Assembly (NCBI GenBank): GCA_047632595.1
Contig: JBLIDK010000001.1
Location: 76,262-140,261 of the forward strand
DNA: 64,000 nucleotides
DNA from: JBLIDK01 sp047632595
Lineage (GTDB): Bacteria; Bacteroidota; Bacteroidia; Sphingobacteriales; Sphingobacteriaceae
Direction of reading: 5' to 3'
Part shown: piece after piece, positions 18,477 through 27,522 of the stretch
Layout: each line of letters opens with the position of its first letter
Numbering within the stretch: the stretch's first letter is position 1
Notes under the pieces: generated by a model
Told to the model about the DNA's origin: nothing
What the model saw: the letters and a program-made list of their open reading frames with translations, nothing else
Database searches by the model: none
Made by a program: the position numbers and the translations under genes

Positions 18477-19517
18477 ATGGAGTTTACAGTAAAACAAATA
18501 GCAGAGTTGTTGGGTGGTACTATTATTGGCAATGAAAAAGCCACAGTAAATCATTTGGCCAAAATAGAAGAAGGCGAACGAGGTTCACTCAGCTTTTTAG
18601 CTAACCCTAAATATGAGGAATTCATTTATTCTACAAAGGCTTCTGTAGTCATTGTAAACGATTCTTTTGTCCCAGAAAAAGAAATCAAAGCTACTTTAAT
18701 TAAAGTAGATGACGCTTATAGTTCTTTTTCAGAAATCTTAAACAAGTACAATCAACTTTATCGAAAAACGGGTATCGAAACGCCTTCAAACATAGGAGAA
18801 GGCACAACAGTTGGTGACGATATATACATTGGTGCTTTTGCCTATATTGGTTCAAATTGTAAAATCGGAAAAAACGTCCAAATTTACCCTAATGCATTTA
18901 TCGGAGATAATGTCAAAATTGGTGATAACTGTATAATCTCTTCTGGTGTTTCTTTATATCATGAAACCATAGTTGGAGCAGATTGCATTTTACATTCTGG
19001 TGTTGTTTTAGGTAGTGATGGCTTCGGCTTTGCACCAAAAGCAGATGGCACCTACGATAAAATAAGTCAAATTGGAAATGTAATTATTGAAGACAACGTA
19101 GAAATAGGAGCAAATACCACAATTGATAGAGCAACAATGGGCTCAACAATTATACGTAAAGGTGTTAAGCTCGATAATTTAATTCAAATTGCGCATAACG
19201 TAGAAATCGGTGAGAACACAGTTATTGCTGCCCAAGCAGGAATTTCTGGAAGTACAAAAATTGGAAAAAATTGTGTAATTGGTGGTCAGGTTGGTATTGT
19301 TGGACATATAGTTATAGCCGACGGAACCAAAATCAACGCACAATCAGGAATTTCCAAGTCCATAACTGAAGAAAATCAGCCTTGGAACGGCTCACCAGCA
19401 ACAAATTTTAGAGATTCAATGAGATCTCAAGCGGTGTATCGAAGATTACCAGATTTAGAGAAAAGACTGGTAGAACTTGAACAAATAATAACGGAATTAA
19501 AAAACACCTCGGTTTAG
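18477..19517 (+). CDS. lpxD: UDP-3-O-(3-hydroxyacyl)glucosamine N-acyltransferase LpxD
   Basis: 346 residues, usual length. LpxD adds the second 3-hydroxyacyl chain in lipid A synthesis in the cytoplasm. An N-terminal uridine-binding domain (to about residue 100) is followed by the left-handed beta helix of hexapeptide repeats. The catalytic histidine lies in the QIAHNVEIG stretch, and the C-terminus is helical. It is first of the run lpxD, lpxC-fabZ, lpxA, with 10 bases to the next gene. Confidence 0.97.
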   Translation: MEFTVKQIAELLGGTIIGNEKATVNHLAKIEEGERGSLSFLANPKYEEFIYSTKASVVIVNDSFVPEKEIKATLIKVDDAYSSFSEILNKYNQLYRKTGIETPSNIGEGTTVGDDIYIGAFAYIGSNCKIGKNVQIYPNAFIGDNVKIGDNCIISSGVSLYHETIVGADCILHSGVVLGSDGFGFAPKADGTYDKISQIGNVIIEDNVEIGANTTIDRATMGSTIIRKGVKLDNLIQIAHNVEIGENTVIAAQAGISGSTKIGKNCVIGGQVGIVGHIVIADGTKINAQSGISKSITEENQPWNGSPATNFRDSMRSQAVYRRLPDLEKRLVELEQIITELKNTSV

Positions 19518-19527
19518 GCATTGCCAA

Positions 19528-20922
19528 ATGAACGTAAAACAACACACCATCAAAGCACCTGTAACAGTTTCCGGAGTAGGATTACATACAGGAAAAAAAG
19601 TAACAATGGTTTTCAAACCTGCAGAAGAAAACCATGGATTTAAATTTCAACGCACAGATTTAGAAAATGCTCCAATTGTTGAAGCTGATGTTGACAATGT
19701 AGTAGATACTTCTCGAGGCACTACAATTGAACAAAATGGTGCTAGAATTCACACTGTTGAGCATACTCTTGCCGCTTTAGCCGGACTTCAAATTGACAAT
19801 GTTTTAATTGAAATTGATGCTCCAGAACCACCAATTATGGATGGAAGCTCAGAACCATTTATTCAAGCGCTTGAAAAAGTTGGATTGCAAGAACAAAAAG
19901 AGGACAGAAATTATTTTGACATTCCTCACAATATTGTTTATTCAGAAAACGACCGTGAAGTTGAAATGGTTGCAATGCCTTTGGATGGTTTTAGAATGAC
20001 TGTTATGGTTGATTATAACTCTCCAGTTTTAGGCAGTCAGCATGCTACCATTCACGACATGAAAGAATTCAGAGATGAAATAAGCTCTTGTCGTACTTTT
20101 TGCTTTTTACACGAATTAGAGACCTTACTGGAAAATGGACTAATTAAAGGTGGTGACTTAAACAATGCTATTGTTATTGTTGACCGCGTTGTAAAGGACA
20201 ATGAATTAGATCATTTAGCAAAGTTATTCAATAAGCAAAAGGTTGAGGTTAAAAAGGAAGGCATCTTAAACAATGTTGAACTTCGATATCAAAACGAACC
20301 TGCACGTCATAAATTATTAGATTTAGTTGGTGATTTAGCGCTTATAGGTAGTCCGATTAGAGGCCACATAATGGCTGCAAGACCAGGTCACAAAGCAAAT
20401 GTTGCATTTGCAAAGAAGATTAAAGAGCTTATTAAAAAGAATAAGCATCAAAAACCTGCACCAAAATACGATCCAAATGCAAAACCTATTTTTGATGTAA
20501 ATCAAATTATAGCAATGCTACCACATAGGTATCCATTCTTATTGGTTGATAAAGTAACTGAATTAAGTAGCAAGCACATTGTTGGTGTTAAAAACGTAAC
20601 AATGAACGAACCTTTCTTTGTTGGTCACTTTCCTGGAGATCCAGTAATGCCAGGTGTATTGCAAATAGAAGCGATGGCTCAAACAGGTGGTATATTGGTC
20701 TTAAGTTCTGTTGAAAATCCAGAAGATTATAGCACCTATTTTATGAAAATAGAAAAGGCTAGATTTAAAGAAAAAGTTCTGCCTGGTGACACCTTAGTTT
20801 TTAGATGTGAACTTGCCGCTCCAATTCGTAGAGGTATTTGCCAGATGAAAGCCGTAGCCTATGTTGGAAATAAAATAGTTTGTGAGGCAGAGTTAATGGC
20901 CCAAGTAGTGAAAAATAAATAA
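19528..20922 (+). CDS. lpxC-fabZ: Bifunctional LpxC deacetylase / FabZ dehydratase fusion
   Basis: 464 residues joining two enzymes. Residues 1 to about 300 are LpxC, the zinc deacetylase that commits UDP-acyl-GlcNAc to lipid A (TVEHTLAALAGL, and HKLLDLVGDLALIG with zinc and catalytic residues). Residues from about 325 are FabZ, the 3-hydroxyacyl-ACP dehydratase of fatty acid elongation (HRYPFLLVDKV at 333, catalytic His367 in VGHFPGDPVMPG, Glu381 in LQIEAMAQ). The fusion is characteristic of Bacteroidetes. It couples the two pathways that compete for 3-hydroxyacyl-ACP. It lies between lpxD and lpxA with very short gaps. Confidence 0.97.
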   Translation: MNVKQHTIKAPVTVSGVGLHTGKKVTMVFKPAEENHGFKFQRTDLENAPIVEADVDNVVDTSRGTTIEQNGARIHTVEHTLAALAGLQIDNVLIEIDAPEPPIMDGSSEPFIQALEKVGLQEQKEDRNYFDIPHNIVYSENDREVEMVAMPLDGFRMTVMVDYNSPVLGSQHATIHDMKEFRDEISSCRTFCFLHELETLLENGLIKGGDLNNAIVIVDRVVKDNELDHLAKLFNKQKVEVKKEGILNNVELRYQNEPARHKLLDLVGDLALIGSPIRGHIMAARPGHKANVAFAKKIKELIKKNKHQKPAPKYDPNAKPIFDVNQIIAMLPHRYPFLLVDKVTELSSKHIVGVKNVTMNEPFFVGHFPGDPVMPGVLQIEAMAQTGGILVLSSVENPEDYSTYFMKIEKARFKEKVLPGDTLVFRCELAAPIRRGICQMKAVAYVGNKIVCEAELMAQVVKNK

Positions 20923-20928
20923 TACAAC

Positions 20929-21708
20929 ATGAATCAACCCTTAGCTTATGTTCATCCGGATGCTAAAATAGCATCAAATGTGGTTATAGAACCTTTTGTG
21001 ACGATTCACAAGGATGTGGAAATCGGAGAAGGAACTTGGATTGGTTCAAGCGTTACCATTATGGAAGGCGCTAGAATTGGAAAGAATTGTAAAATTTTTC
21101 CAGGCTCAGTTATTGCCGCAGTTCCTCAAGATTTAAAATTTGAATACGAAAAAACGACTGCCGTTATTGGAGACAATACTACAATTCGTGAATATGTAAC
21201 AATTAACAGAGGCACCAAAGACCGTTGGGAGACTAGAGTAGGTAAAAACTGTTTACTTATGGCTTATGTTCATGTTGCACATGATTGTAAGGTTGGAGAC
21301 CACTGTATTGTAGCAAATGCTGTGCAGCTAGCAGGACATATTACCATTGGAGATTACGCTATTGTTGGAGGATTAAGTGCGGTTCATCAATTTGTTCAAA
21401 TTGGTGCTCATGCAATGATTTCTGGTGGATCATTAGTTAGAAAAGATGTTCCTCCTTTTACTAAAGCAGGTCGTGAGCCTCTAAGTTATGCTGGGGTTAA
21501 CTCAGTAGGACTTAGAAGACGTGGTTACAATGTTGAAAGCATTAACCACATTCAAGATATTTACAGAAAATTATATTTAAGCGGATTTAACAACAGTCAA
21601 GCTTTAGAACACATTGAAGCCGAGATGCCTGTATCTGAAGAACGAGATGAAATAATAAATTTCTGCCGGAATTCAAGTAGAGGTATTATGAAAGGATACT
21701 TTAACTAG
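20929..21708 (+). CDS. lpxA: Acyl-ACP:UDP-GlcNAc O-acyltransferase LpxA
   Basis: 259 residues, usual length. LpxA makes the first acylation of lipid A synthesis. The hexapeptide beta helix is evident; the catalytic histidine lies in LMAYVHVAHDCKVGD, followed by the GGLSAVHQF and GAHAMISGGS stretches typical of the family. The C-terminal helical part (NHIQDIYRKLYLSG) binds acyl-ACP. It begins 6 bases after lpxC-fabZ. Confidence 0.97.
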   Translation: MNQPLAYVHPDAKIASNVVIEPFVTIHKDVEIGEGTWIGSSVTIMEGARIGKNCKIFPGSVIAAVPQDLKFEYEKTTAVIGDNTTIREYVTINRGTKDRWETRVGKNCLLMAYVHVAHDCKVGDHCIVANAVQLAGHITIGDYAIVGGLSAVHQFVQIGAHAMISGGSLVRKDVPPFTKAGREPLSYAGVNSVGLRRRGYNVESINHIQDIYRKLYLSGFNNSQALEHIEAEMPVSEERDEIINFCRNSSRGIMKGYFN

Positions 21709-21714
21709 TTGTTC

Positions 21715-22326
21715 ATGACTATTTCCCTCAATGAAGTTGGCAAAAGATTCAAAAATGATTGGATTTTTAGAAAACTGAGTTTTGAATTTGAAAGCCCTAA
21801 CAGCTACGCTATTCTAGGCTCAAATGGAAGTGGCAAATCAACCTTGTTAAAAATAGTTTCAGGCCTATTAACGCCAAATGAAGGTAAATTGCTTATAAAT
21901 AAGAACATTCCCCCAGAAGACCTTTACAAATCAATTTCATTTTGTGCCCCATATGTTGAATTGATTGAAGAATTATCCGTTTTGGAATTAGTCTCCTTTC
22001 ATTTTGAATTTAAAGAGCCTCTTTTCGAAATGAATAGCACCGACTTTCTTGAAGAAATTGAGCTGCATAAAGCCAAAGATAAACTAGTAAGTGAATGTTC
22101 AAGTGGGATGAAGCAACGCTTGCGTATTGGATTAGCTGTTTTATCTAAAAGCGACGTGTTATTGCTAGATGAGCCTTGCACAAATTTAGATGAAGAAGGA
22201 ATTACGTGGTACAAATCAATTATTAAAAAATATTGTAAAAATCGTTTGGTAATAGTTAGTTCAAATCAAAAATACGAATACGAATTTTGCACAAATCAAT
22301 TAGAAATAGCAAAATATAAGAATTAG
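21715..22326 (+). CDS. ABC transporter ATP-binding protein with no permease nearby
   Basis: From ATG 21715, 203 residues. An in-frame TTG at 21709 directly follows the lpxA stop but the ATG is preferred. Walker A is GSNGSGKST, the signature motif is SSGMKQR, and Walker B is VLLLDEPCTNLD. It is a small single-domain ATPase, closer in length and style to CcmA-like exporters than to LptB. No membrane partner is encoded in the window. Its place six bases after lpxA suggests co-expression with lipid A genes; the transported substrate is unknown. Confidence 0.87.
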   Translation: MTISLNEVGKRFKNDWIFRKLSFEFESPNSYAILGSNGSGKSTLLKIVSGLLTPNEGKLLINKNIPPEDLYKSISFCAPYVELIEELSVLELVSFHFEFKEPLFEMNSTDFLEEIELHKAKDKLVSECSSGMKQRLRIGLAVLSKSDVLLLDEPCTNLDEEGITWYKSIIKKYCKNRLVIVSSNQKYEYEFCTNQLEIAKYKN

Positions 22327-22352
22327 AATTAGGGCGCTTTGCCTAGGAAATC

Positions 22353-22360
22353 TATATTTG
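22353..22360 (+). promoter_or_regulatory. Possible -7 box for efp-fabG
   Basis: TATATTTG fits TAnnTTTG and lies 19 bases before the efp start. The nearest TTTG (22338-22341) is only 11 bases upstream, too close for the usual spacing, so this is weak. Confidence 0.25.
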
Positions 22361-22379
22361 AATATTATAAAATAAAATC

Positions 22380-22940
22380 ATGGCAACAACATCTGATGTT
22401 CGCGTAGGAACAATAGTCAAACACCAAGGAAATTTATGCCAAGTGGCAGATTGGCAACATACAATGCCAGGAAAAGGTGGAGCTTTTTATCAAGCAAAAA
22501 TGAAAAATCTTAAGACTGGTAAATCAGTTGAATATAGATATAGATCAGGTGAATCGGTTGAACTAGCCAGAATTGAAACCAGAGATTATCAACTTTTGTA
22601 CAAAGAAAGCACCGATTTTGTGGTAATGGACAAAGAAAACTACGAGCAATACAATGTTCCCGGTACGCTTTTCGGCATTGGAGAAAAATTTCTTCAAGAT
22701 GGAATGGATGTAATGGTAAGTTTCGAAAGTGAAATTCCAATTATGGCTGAGGCCCCTACCTTTGTTGAAGCAGAAATCACTTATACCGAACCAGGAATTA
22801 AAGGAGATACGGCAACAAACTCATTAAAGCCAGCAACGGTTTTAGAAAACGCAGAAGTAAGAGTTCCCCTTTTTTGCGAGATTGGTGATAAAATTAAAAT
22901 AGATACCAGAACTGGAGAATACGTTTCAAAAATAAAATAG
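22380..22940 (+). CDS. efp: Translation elongation factor P
   Basis: 186 residues, usual length. EF-P relieves ribosome stalling at proline runs. The three-domain fold is recognisable, and the loop PGKGGAFYQ carries Lys32 at the position that is modified in many bacteria. No modification enzyme gene is nearby. It follows the ABC ATPase gene by 53 bases and precedes fabG by one base, so efp and fabG are almost certainly co-transcribed. Confidence 0.97.
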   Translation: MATTSDVRVGTIVKHQGNLCQVADWQHTMPGKGGAFYQAKMKNLKTGKSVEYRYRSGESVELARIETRDYQLLYKESTDFVVMDKENYEQYNVPGTLFGIGEKFLQDGMDVMVSFESEIPIMAEAPTFVEAEITYTEPGIKGDTATNSLKPATVLENAEVRVPLFCEIGDKIKIDTRTGEYVSKIK

Positions 22941-22941
22941 T

Positions 22942-23688
22942 ATGAAATTATTAGAAGGAAAAACCGCACTAATAACAGGCGCATCGAAAGGAATAGGAAG
23001 AAGAATTGCTGAAATATTTGCTGAAAATGGCGCAAATGTAGCCTTCACCTATTTAAGCTCTGTTGAAAAAGGCGAAGCTTTAGAGAAAGAATTAGGTGCA
23101 AAAGGCACAAAGGTTAAAGGCTACAGATCTGACGCTTCTAAATATAGTGCAGCTGAAGAATTAATCAACTCTATAGTTGCTGACTTTGGTGGCTTAAACA
23201 TTATTGTAAACAACGCTGGTATTACTCAAGATAACTTAATCCTAAGAATGACCGAAGAGCAATGGGATAATGTAATTAACGTTAACCTAAAAAGCATTTT
23301 CAATGTATGTAAGGCTGCTGTTAAACCTTTAATGCGTGGTGGTGGTGGTTCTGTAATTAATATGAGTTCTATTGTTGGAGTTCAAGGCAATGCAGGTCAA
23401 ACAAACTATGCAGCTTCTAAAGCCGGAATAATTGGTTTTACTAAATCTTACGCTCGTGAATTAGGTTCAAGAAATATACGTTGTAATGCAATTGCACCAG
23501 GTTTTATACAAACCGAAATGACTGACGCTTTGCCAGCAGAAACTGTTGCTGAGTGGAACAAAATTATTCCTCTTAAACGCATGGGAACTACTGATGATGT
23601 TGCAAATACAGCCTTGTTTTTAGCTTCCGATTTAGGTGCTTATGTAAGCGGACAAACAATTAATGTTTGTGGCGCAATGTGTACGTAA
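22942..23688 (+). CDS. fabG: 3-oxoacyl-ACP reductase FabG
   Basis: 248 residues of the short-chain dehydrogenase family: NADPH-binding TGASKGIG, NNAGIT, catalytic Tyr156 and Lys160 (YAASK), and the C-terminal SGQTINVCGAM. It reduces 3-ketoacyl-ACP in fatty acid elongation, the step just before the FabZ reaction encoded upstream, which supports the FabG assignment over other short-chain dehydrogenases. It is last in the lpx-efp run and is followed by a strong terminator. Confidence 0.9.
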   Translation: MKLLEGKTALITGASKGIGRRIAEIFAENGANVAFTYLSSVEKGEALEKELGAKGTKVKGYRSDASKYSAAEELINSIVADFGGLNIIVNNAGITQDNLILRMTEEQWDNVINVNLKSIFNVCKAAVKPLMRGGGGSVINMSSIVGVQGNAGQTNYAASKAGIIGFTKSYARELGSRNIRCNAIAPGFIQTEMTDALPAETVAEWNKIIPLKRMGTTDDVANTALFLASDLGAYVSGQTINVCGAMCT

Positions 23689-23720
23689 CAATTAAAATTC
23701 ATTTATACTTTAAAAGTCAT

Positions 23721-23755
23721 ACAACGTTTCTTTGTAAAAAGAAACGTTGTTTTTT
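23721..23755 (+). terminator. Strong intrinsic terminator after fabG, abutting the next start codon
   Basis: ACAACGTTTCTT (23721-23732) pairs perfectly with AAGAAACGTTGT (23739-23750) around a 6-base loop, followed by TTTTT. The T run ends at 23755 and the ATG of the next gene starts at 23756. Confidence 0.9.
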
Positions 23756-25852
23756 ATGTCAATACCTTCCTTTTATATAGATAGTTCTTCCATTTGGCTA
23801 CTAATACCTTGTTTGTTAGTCAGTTTTGCCTACGCCTATATTCTCTATAAAAAGGAAAAAGATATATCCAAGTCCCTAAAAAAGATTCTTTTCTCGCTTC
23901 GCTTTGCGACTGTAGCCTTTATTAGCCTTTTGTTACTTGGCATTCTTCTAAAAACCACTCAACGAACAATTGAAGAGCCTAAAATTGTAATTCTTAAAGA
24001 CAACTCCAGCTCTGTTATCCTTAATTCAGATAGCAGCTTTTATAAAAACACTTTCAACACTCAGTTTAGTGAACTTGAGGAAAAACTAGGAAGAAAATTT
24101 GATATACAAAGCTTTACTTTTTCTTCGAAATTAGAAGATAAAGGTGAACCTTGGACCTTTACCAAATCTCAAACAGATATTGGCGAGGCTTTAAGTACTG
24201 TTTACGATCGCTACAGCAATCAAAATGTAGGTGCAATAATTTTGGTTAGTGATGGGTTATACAACAAAGGACTAGACCCAAAATACACGAACAAAAAGCT
24301 AAATGCTCCTATTTTTACAGTGGCTTTAGGTGATACTACTGAGAAAATAGATCTAAAAATCACCAATTTAGAATACAACAGAATCACGTTTAAAGGCAAT
24401 CGCTTTCTTATCATTCCTAAAATCAAAGCCAAAGGTTTAAAGGGTAAATCAGCTAAACTTGAACTGTTTTTAAAAGATAGTTTACTTTATTCTGAGCTAA
24501 TTCCAATTAATCAAAACAGTTTAATCACTCAAACACAAATTGAGTTAAAGGCAAAAGAAGCTGGAAATTATCAATACATCGCCAAAATAACCTGTTTTGA
24601 GGAAGAAATAACCTGTAAAAATAACTCGGCTATTGCTTTTATTGATGTTATCGAGGAAAAACAGAAAATTCTAATTCTGGCAAACAGCCCTCATCCCGAT
24701 ATTGCTGCAATAAAAAGCACCTTAATTTCAAACCCTAATTATGAGGTGGTTTCGAAATTGATAGATGATTTCTCAGCGAATGATTTAGACAAATGCAACT
24801 TAGTCATCCTTCACCAACTCCCTTCGTCAACCAGCGCCTCTAAAAGTGCTTTAGAAGCTCTTAGCAAAAAGGAAGTCCCACGTTATTACATTATTGGTGA
24901 GCAAACAAACTTAAAAGAGTTGAACGACCAAAATATTGGAATTCAAATTAACCAAAAAAGCAAAGCAACTGACCAAAGTCAGGCTTCTTATACCAACAAC
25001 TTTTATCGCTTTACTTTAGAAGAATCGCAATTAACAAACCTTCAAAATCTACCCCCGCTTAATTCACCATTTGGGGAATATAAAACTCAGGCTAACCTTT
25101 CAGTGCTTTTTAATCAGAAAATTGGAACTGTTGTTAGCGACAAAGCCCTATTTGCAGTAAATGCAAGCTCTGCTGGTAAAATCGGTATTTTAACTGGAAC
25201 AGGTATTTGGAAATGGAAGCTTTTCAATTATGTAAATCAAGGCAATTCACTTGACTTTAAAGCTTTCATAAATAAGTCGGTTCAATACCTATGTTCAGAT
25301 CAACGTAAAGACAAGTTTAAGGTTATTTTGAACAGCAAGGAGTTCACTCCAGAAGACAATATTTTAATTCGAGCTGAGCTATTTGACGATACCTACCAAT
25401 TAATTAACTCGCCAGATATAAATATTCAACTAACTAATACTTCTGGACAGGAATTTAATTTTGCCTTTGGGAAGACCAAACAGGCTTACTTTTTAAATGC
25501 TGGTCAATTGCCTATTGGATCATATAGTTATAGAGCAGCTATTAAGCTGAATAATGAGACCATTTCACGTTCAGGTTCTTTTATCGTTAAGCAATTAAAC
25601 ATTGAAGAGCTAAATACCACCGCAGATCATCGACTTCTAAATTCAATGTCTGTAAATTCTGGTGGGAAGCTTTATTACCCAAGTGAAATTAGCGCAATTG
25701 AACAAGACTTATTGAATAACGTAAACATTAAACCTGTAAGTTATTTTGAACTGAGCACAAAAGAGTTAATCCGCCAAAAGTGGTTATTCTTTTTAATTTT
25801 AGTACTTCTAACTATTGAATGGTTTGCTCGAAAGCGAGCTGGAATTTACTAG
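23756..25852 (+). CDS. VWA-like membrane protein of unknown function
   Basis: 698 residues from ATG 23756. A TTG at 23747 would lie inside the terminator stem and is rejected. Two N-terminal membrane segments (about 14-32 and 48-67) are followed by a large domain with a MIDAS-like DNSSS motif (Asp82, Ser84, Ser86) and LVSDGLYNKG, pointing to a von Willebrand factor A fold. Beta-rich regions follow, with a last membrane span (LFFLILVLLTIEWF) near the C-terminus. Such proteins in Bacteroidetes are related to aerotolerance (Bat) membrane proteins, but no bat genes adjoin it. Its stop overlaps that of divIC through the shared tetranucleotide CTAG. Confidence 0.75.
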   Translation: MSIPSFYIDSSSIWLLIPCLLVSFAYAYILYKKEKDISKSLKKILFSLRFATVAFISLLLLGILLKTTQRTIEEPKIVILKDNSSSVILNSDSSFYKNTFNTQFSELEEKLGRKFDIQSFTFSSKLEDKGEPWTFTKSQTDIGEALSTVYDRYSNQNVGAIILVSDGLYNKGLDPKYTNKKLNAPIFTVALGDTTEKIDLKITNLEYNRITFKGNRFLIIPKIKAKGLKGKSAKLELFLKDSLLYSELIPINQNSLITQTQIELKAKEAGNYQYIAKITCFEEEITCKNNSAIAFIDVIEEKQKILILANSPHPDIAAIKSTLISNPNYEVVSKLIDDFSANDLDKCNLVILHQLPSSTSASKSALEALSKKEVPRYYIIGEQTNLKELNDQNIGIQINQKSKATDQSQASYTNNFYRFTLEESQLTNLQNLPPLNSPFGEYKTQANLSVLFNQKIGTVVSDKALFAVNASSAGKIGILTGTGIWKWKLFNYVNQGNSLDFKAFINKSVQYLCSDQRKDKFKVILNSKEFTPEDNILIRAELFDDTYQLINSPDINIQLTNTSGQEFNFAFGKTKQAYFLNAGQLPIGSYSYRAAIKLNNETISRSGSFIVKQLNIEELNTTADHRLLNSMSVNSGGKLYYPSEISAIEQDLLNNVNIKPVSYFELSTKELIRQKWLFFLILVLLTIEWFARKRAGIY

Positions 25853-26196
25853 TTCTTCTTCCGAACAATCACAAAAATATCCTCGTTGTTTTTCTTCATG
25901 TAGTACTTCTCCCTTGCGAACTTTTCAAGCATTTCGGGATTCGTAGTCAACTCATCTAATTCTCGTTTTACCTGAACAATTTGTTCTTGATAAAAAGTTC
26001 TGTCAGATCTTAACTGAGTAAGTTTTTTATTTTGATCGTAGCGAATTAATAGGTTGTTTGTGTCAAAGAAAAGCATCCAAATAAAAAACAAAGTTAGTGC
26101 TATAAAGAACTTGTTTTTAGCCACTTTTAAAAGATAACTAGTAGGGTTGTCTTTTATATTCTGAATAAGATATTGAATTTCTTCAATGCTTTTCAT
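25849..26196 (-). CDS. Septum formation initiator DivIC/FtsB family protein
   Basis: 115 residues with one membrane span (FFIALTLFFIWMLFF, about residues 29-44) followed by a coiled coil (about 55-85) and the short motif EMLEKFAREKYYMKK found in DivIC/FtsB proteins. These belong to the FtsQ-FtsL-FtsB complex of the division septum. It lies 11 bases after eno on the same strand, so carA-eno-divIC form one unit. Confidence 0.88.
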   Translation of the reverse strand: MKSIEEIQYLIQNIKDNPTSYLLKVAKNKFFIALTLFFIWMLFFDTNNLLIRYDQNKKLTQLRSDRTFYQEQIVQVKRELDELTTNPEMLEKFAREKYYMKKNNEDIFVIVRKKN

Positions 26197-26207
26197 TCGC
26201 TTTGTGT

Positions 26208-27494
26208 TTAAACAAATTTAAAACTTTTACCGGGATAATAGGCACACTCCCCTAATTCTTGCTCAATTCGAAGTAGTTGATTGTACTTTGAAACTCTATC
26301 TGACCTTGATGCTGAACCCGTTTTAATTTGTCCTGTATTCAATGCCACAGCTAAGTCGGCAATGGTATTATCTTCTGTTTCTCCTGAACGGTGACTCATT
26401 ACCGAAGTAAATCCATGCTTATGTGCATGCTCTACCGCTTCAATTGTTTCACTCAAGGTTCCAATTTGGTTTACCTTAACTAGAATTGAATTGGCTATTC
26501 CTTCTTTAGTTCCTCGCTCTAATCTTTTGGTGTTCGTTACAAATAAATCATCACCAACCAATTGAATTTTATCTCCAAGCTCATCAGTTAATTGCTTCCA
26601 ACCATCCCAATCATCTTCTCCTAAACCATCTTCAATTGAAATAATTGGGTACTTTTTAGCCCAATCAGCCCAAAAGCTCACCATTTCTGAAGTGGTTAAT
26701 TCATCTCCTGTTGATTTATGCAATCGGTACACCTTCTTTTCTTCGTCGTAAAACTCAGTAGCTGCAGCATCCATGGCAATGTAAACATCTTCACCAGGTC
26801 GGTAACCTGCTTTTTCAATGGCCATTAATACCGTTTCAATTGCTTCTTGGTTCGACTTAATATTTGGAGCAAAACCACCTTCATCTCCAACATTAGTAGA
26901 ATAACCTTTAGACTTTAACACACTTTTTAAGTGATGGAAAATCTCCACTCCCATTCTAAGAGCATCTGAAAAACGTTCAGCACCCACTGGCATTACCATA
27001 AATTCCTGAAAATCGATTGAATTATCAGCATGGGCACCACCATTTAATATGTTCATCATTGGGATAGGTAGCGTACAAGCATTCACTCCACCTACATATC
27101 TATACAAAGGTTGCTTACTTTCTTGTGCTGCTGCATGTGCCGTTGCTAAAGATACTCCCAAGATTGCATTGGCACCAAAATTCGCTTTATTCGGAGTGCC
27201 ATCCATTTCCAACATCAACTTATCTAAAAGTTTTTGTTCAAAAACATCAAAACCCCTTAATTGTGGCTCAATTTTATTATTTACGTTTTCAACCGCTTTA
27301 AGAACACCTTTGCCTAAATACACGCTATCATCGTAATCTCTTAATTCAACCGCTTCATGCATGCCCGTAGAAGCTCCAGATGGCACAGCAGCTCTTCCAA
27401 GTATGCCATTGCTTGTAAGTACATCCACTTCAATTGTGGGGTTCCCTCTTGAATCTAATATCTGTCGAGCGGTAATGTTATGAATTAAACTCAT
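26208..27494 (-). CDS. eno: Enolase
   Basis: 428 residues, usual length. Converts 2-phosphoglycerate to phosphoenolpyruvate. Family stretches: ARQILDSRGNPTIEVDV at the N-terminus, GDEGGFAPN, SIEDGLGEDDWDGW, the catalytic-lysine strand ILVKVNQIGTL, and SHRSGETEDNTIADL. It lies 28 bases after carA and 11 before divIC. Confidence 0.98.
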   Translation of the reverse strand: MSLIHNITARQILDSRGNPTIEVDVLTSNGILGRAAVPSGASTGMHEAVELRDYDDSVYLGKGVLKAVENVNNKIEPQLRGFDVFEQKLLDKLMLEMDGTPNKANFGANAILGVSLATAHAAAQESKQPLYRYVGGVNACTLPIPMMNILNGGAHADNSIDFQEFMVMPVGAERFSDALRMGVEIFHHLKSVLKSKGYSTNVGDEGGFAPNIKSNQEAIETVLMAIEKAGYRPGEDVYIAMDAAATEFYDEEKKVYRLHKSTGDELTTSEMVSFWADWAKKYPIISIEDGLGEDDWDGWKQLTDELGDKIQLVGDDLFVTNTKRLERGTKEGIANSILVKVNQIGTLSETIEAVEHAHKHGFTSVMSHRSGETEDNTIADLAVALNTGQIKTGSASRSDRVSKYNQLLRIEQELGECAYYPGKSFKFV

Positions 27495-27522
27495 TTAAGT
27501 TATCTTTTTTAAGATTGCGTTG

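Noticed and set aside
23747..23755. TTG start for the VWA-like protein
   Set aside because: It lies inside the terminator stem and T run; ATG 23756 is nine bases on.
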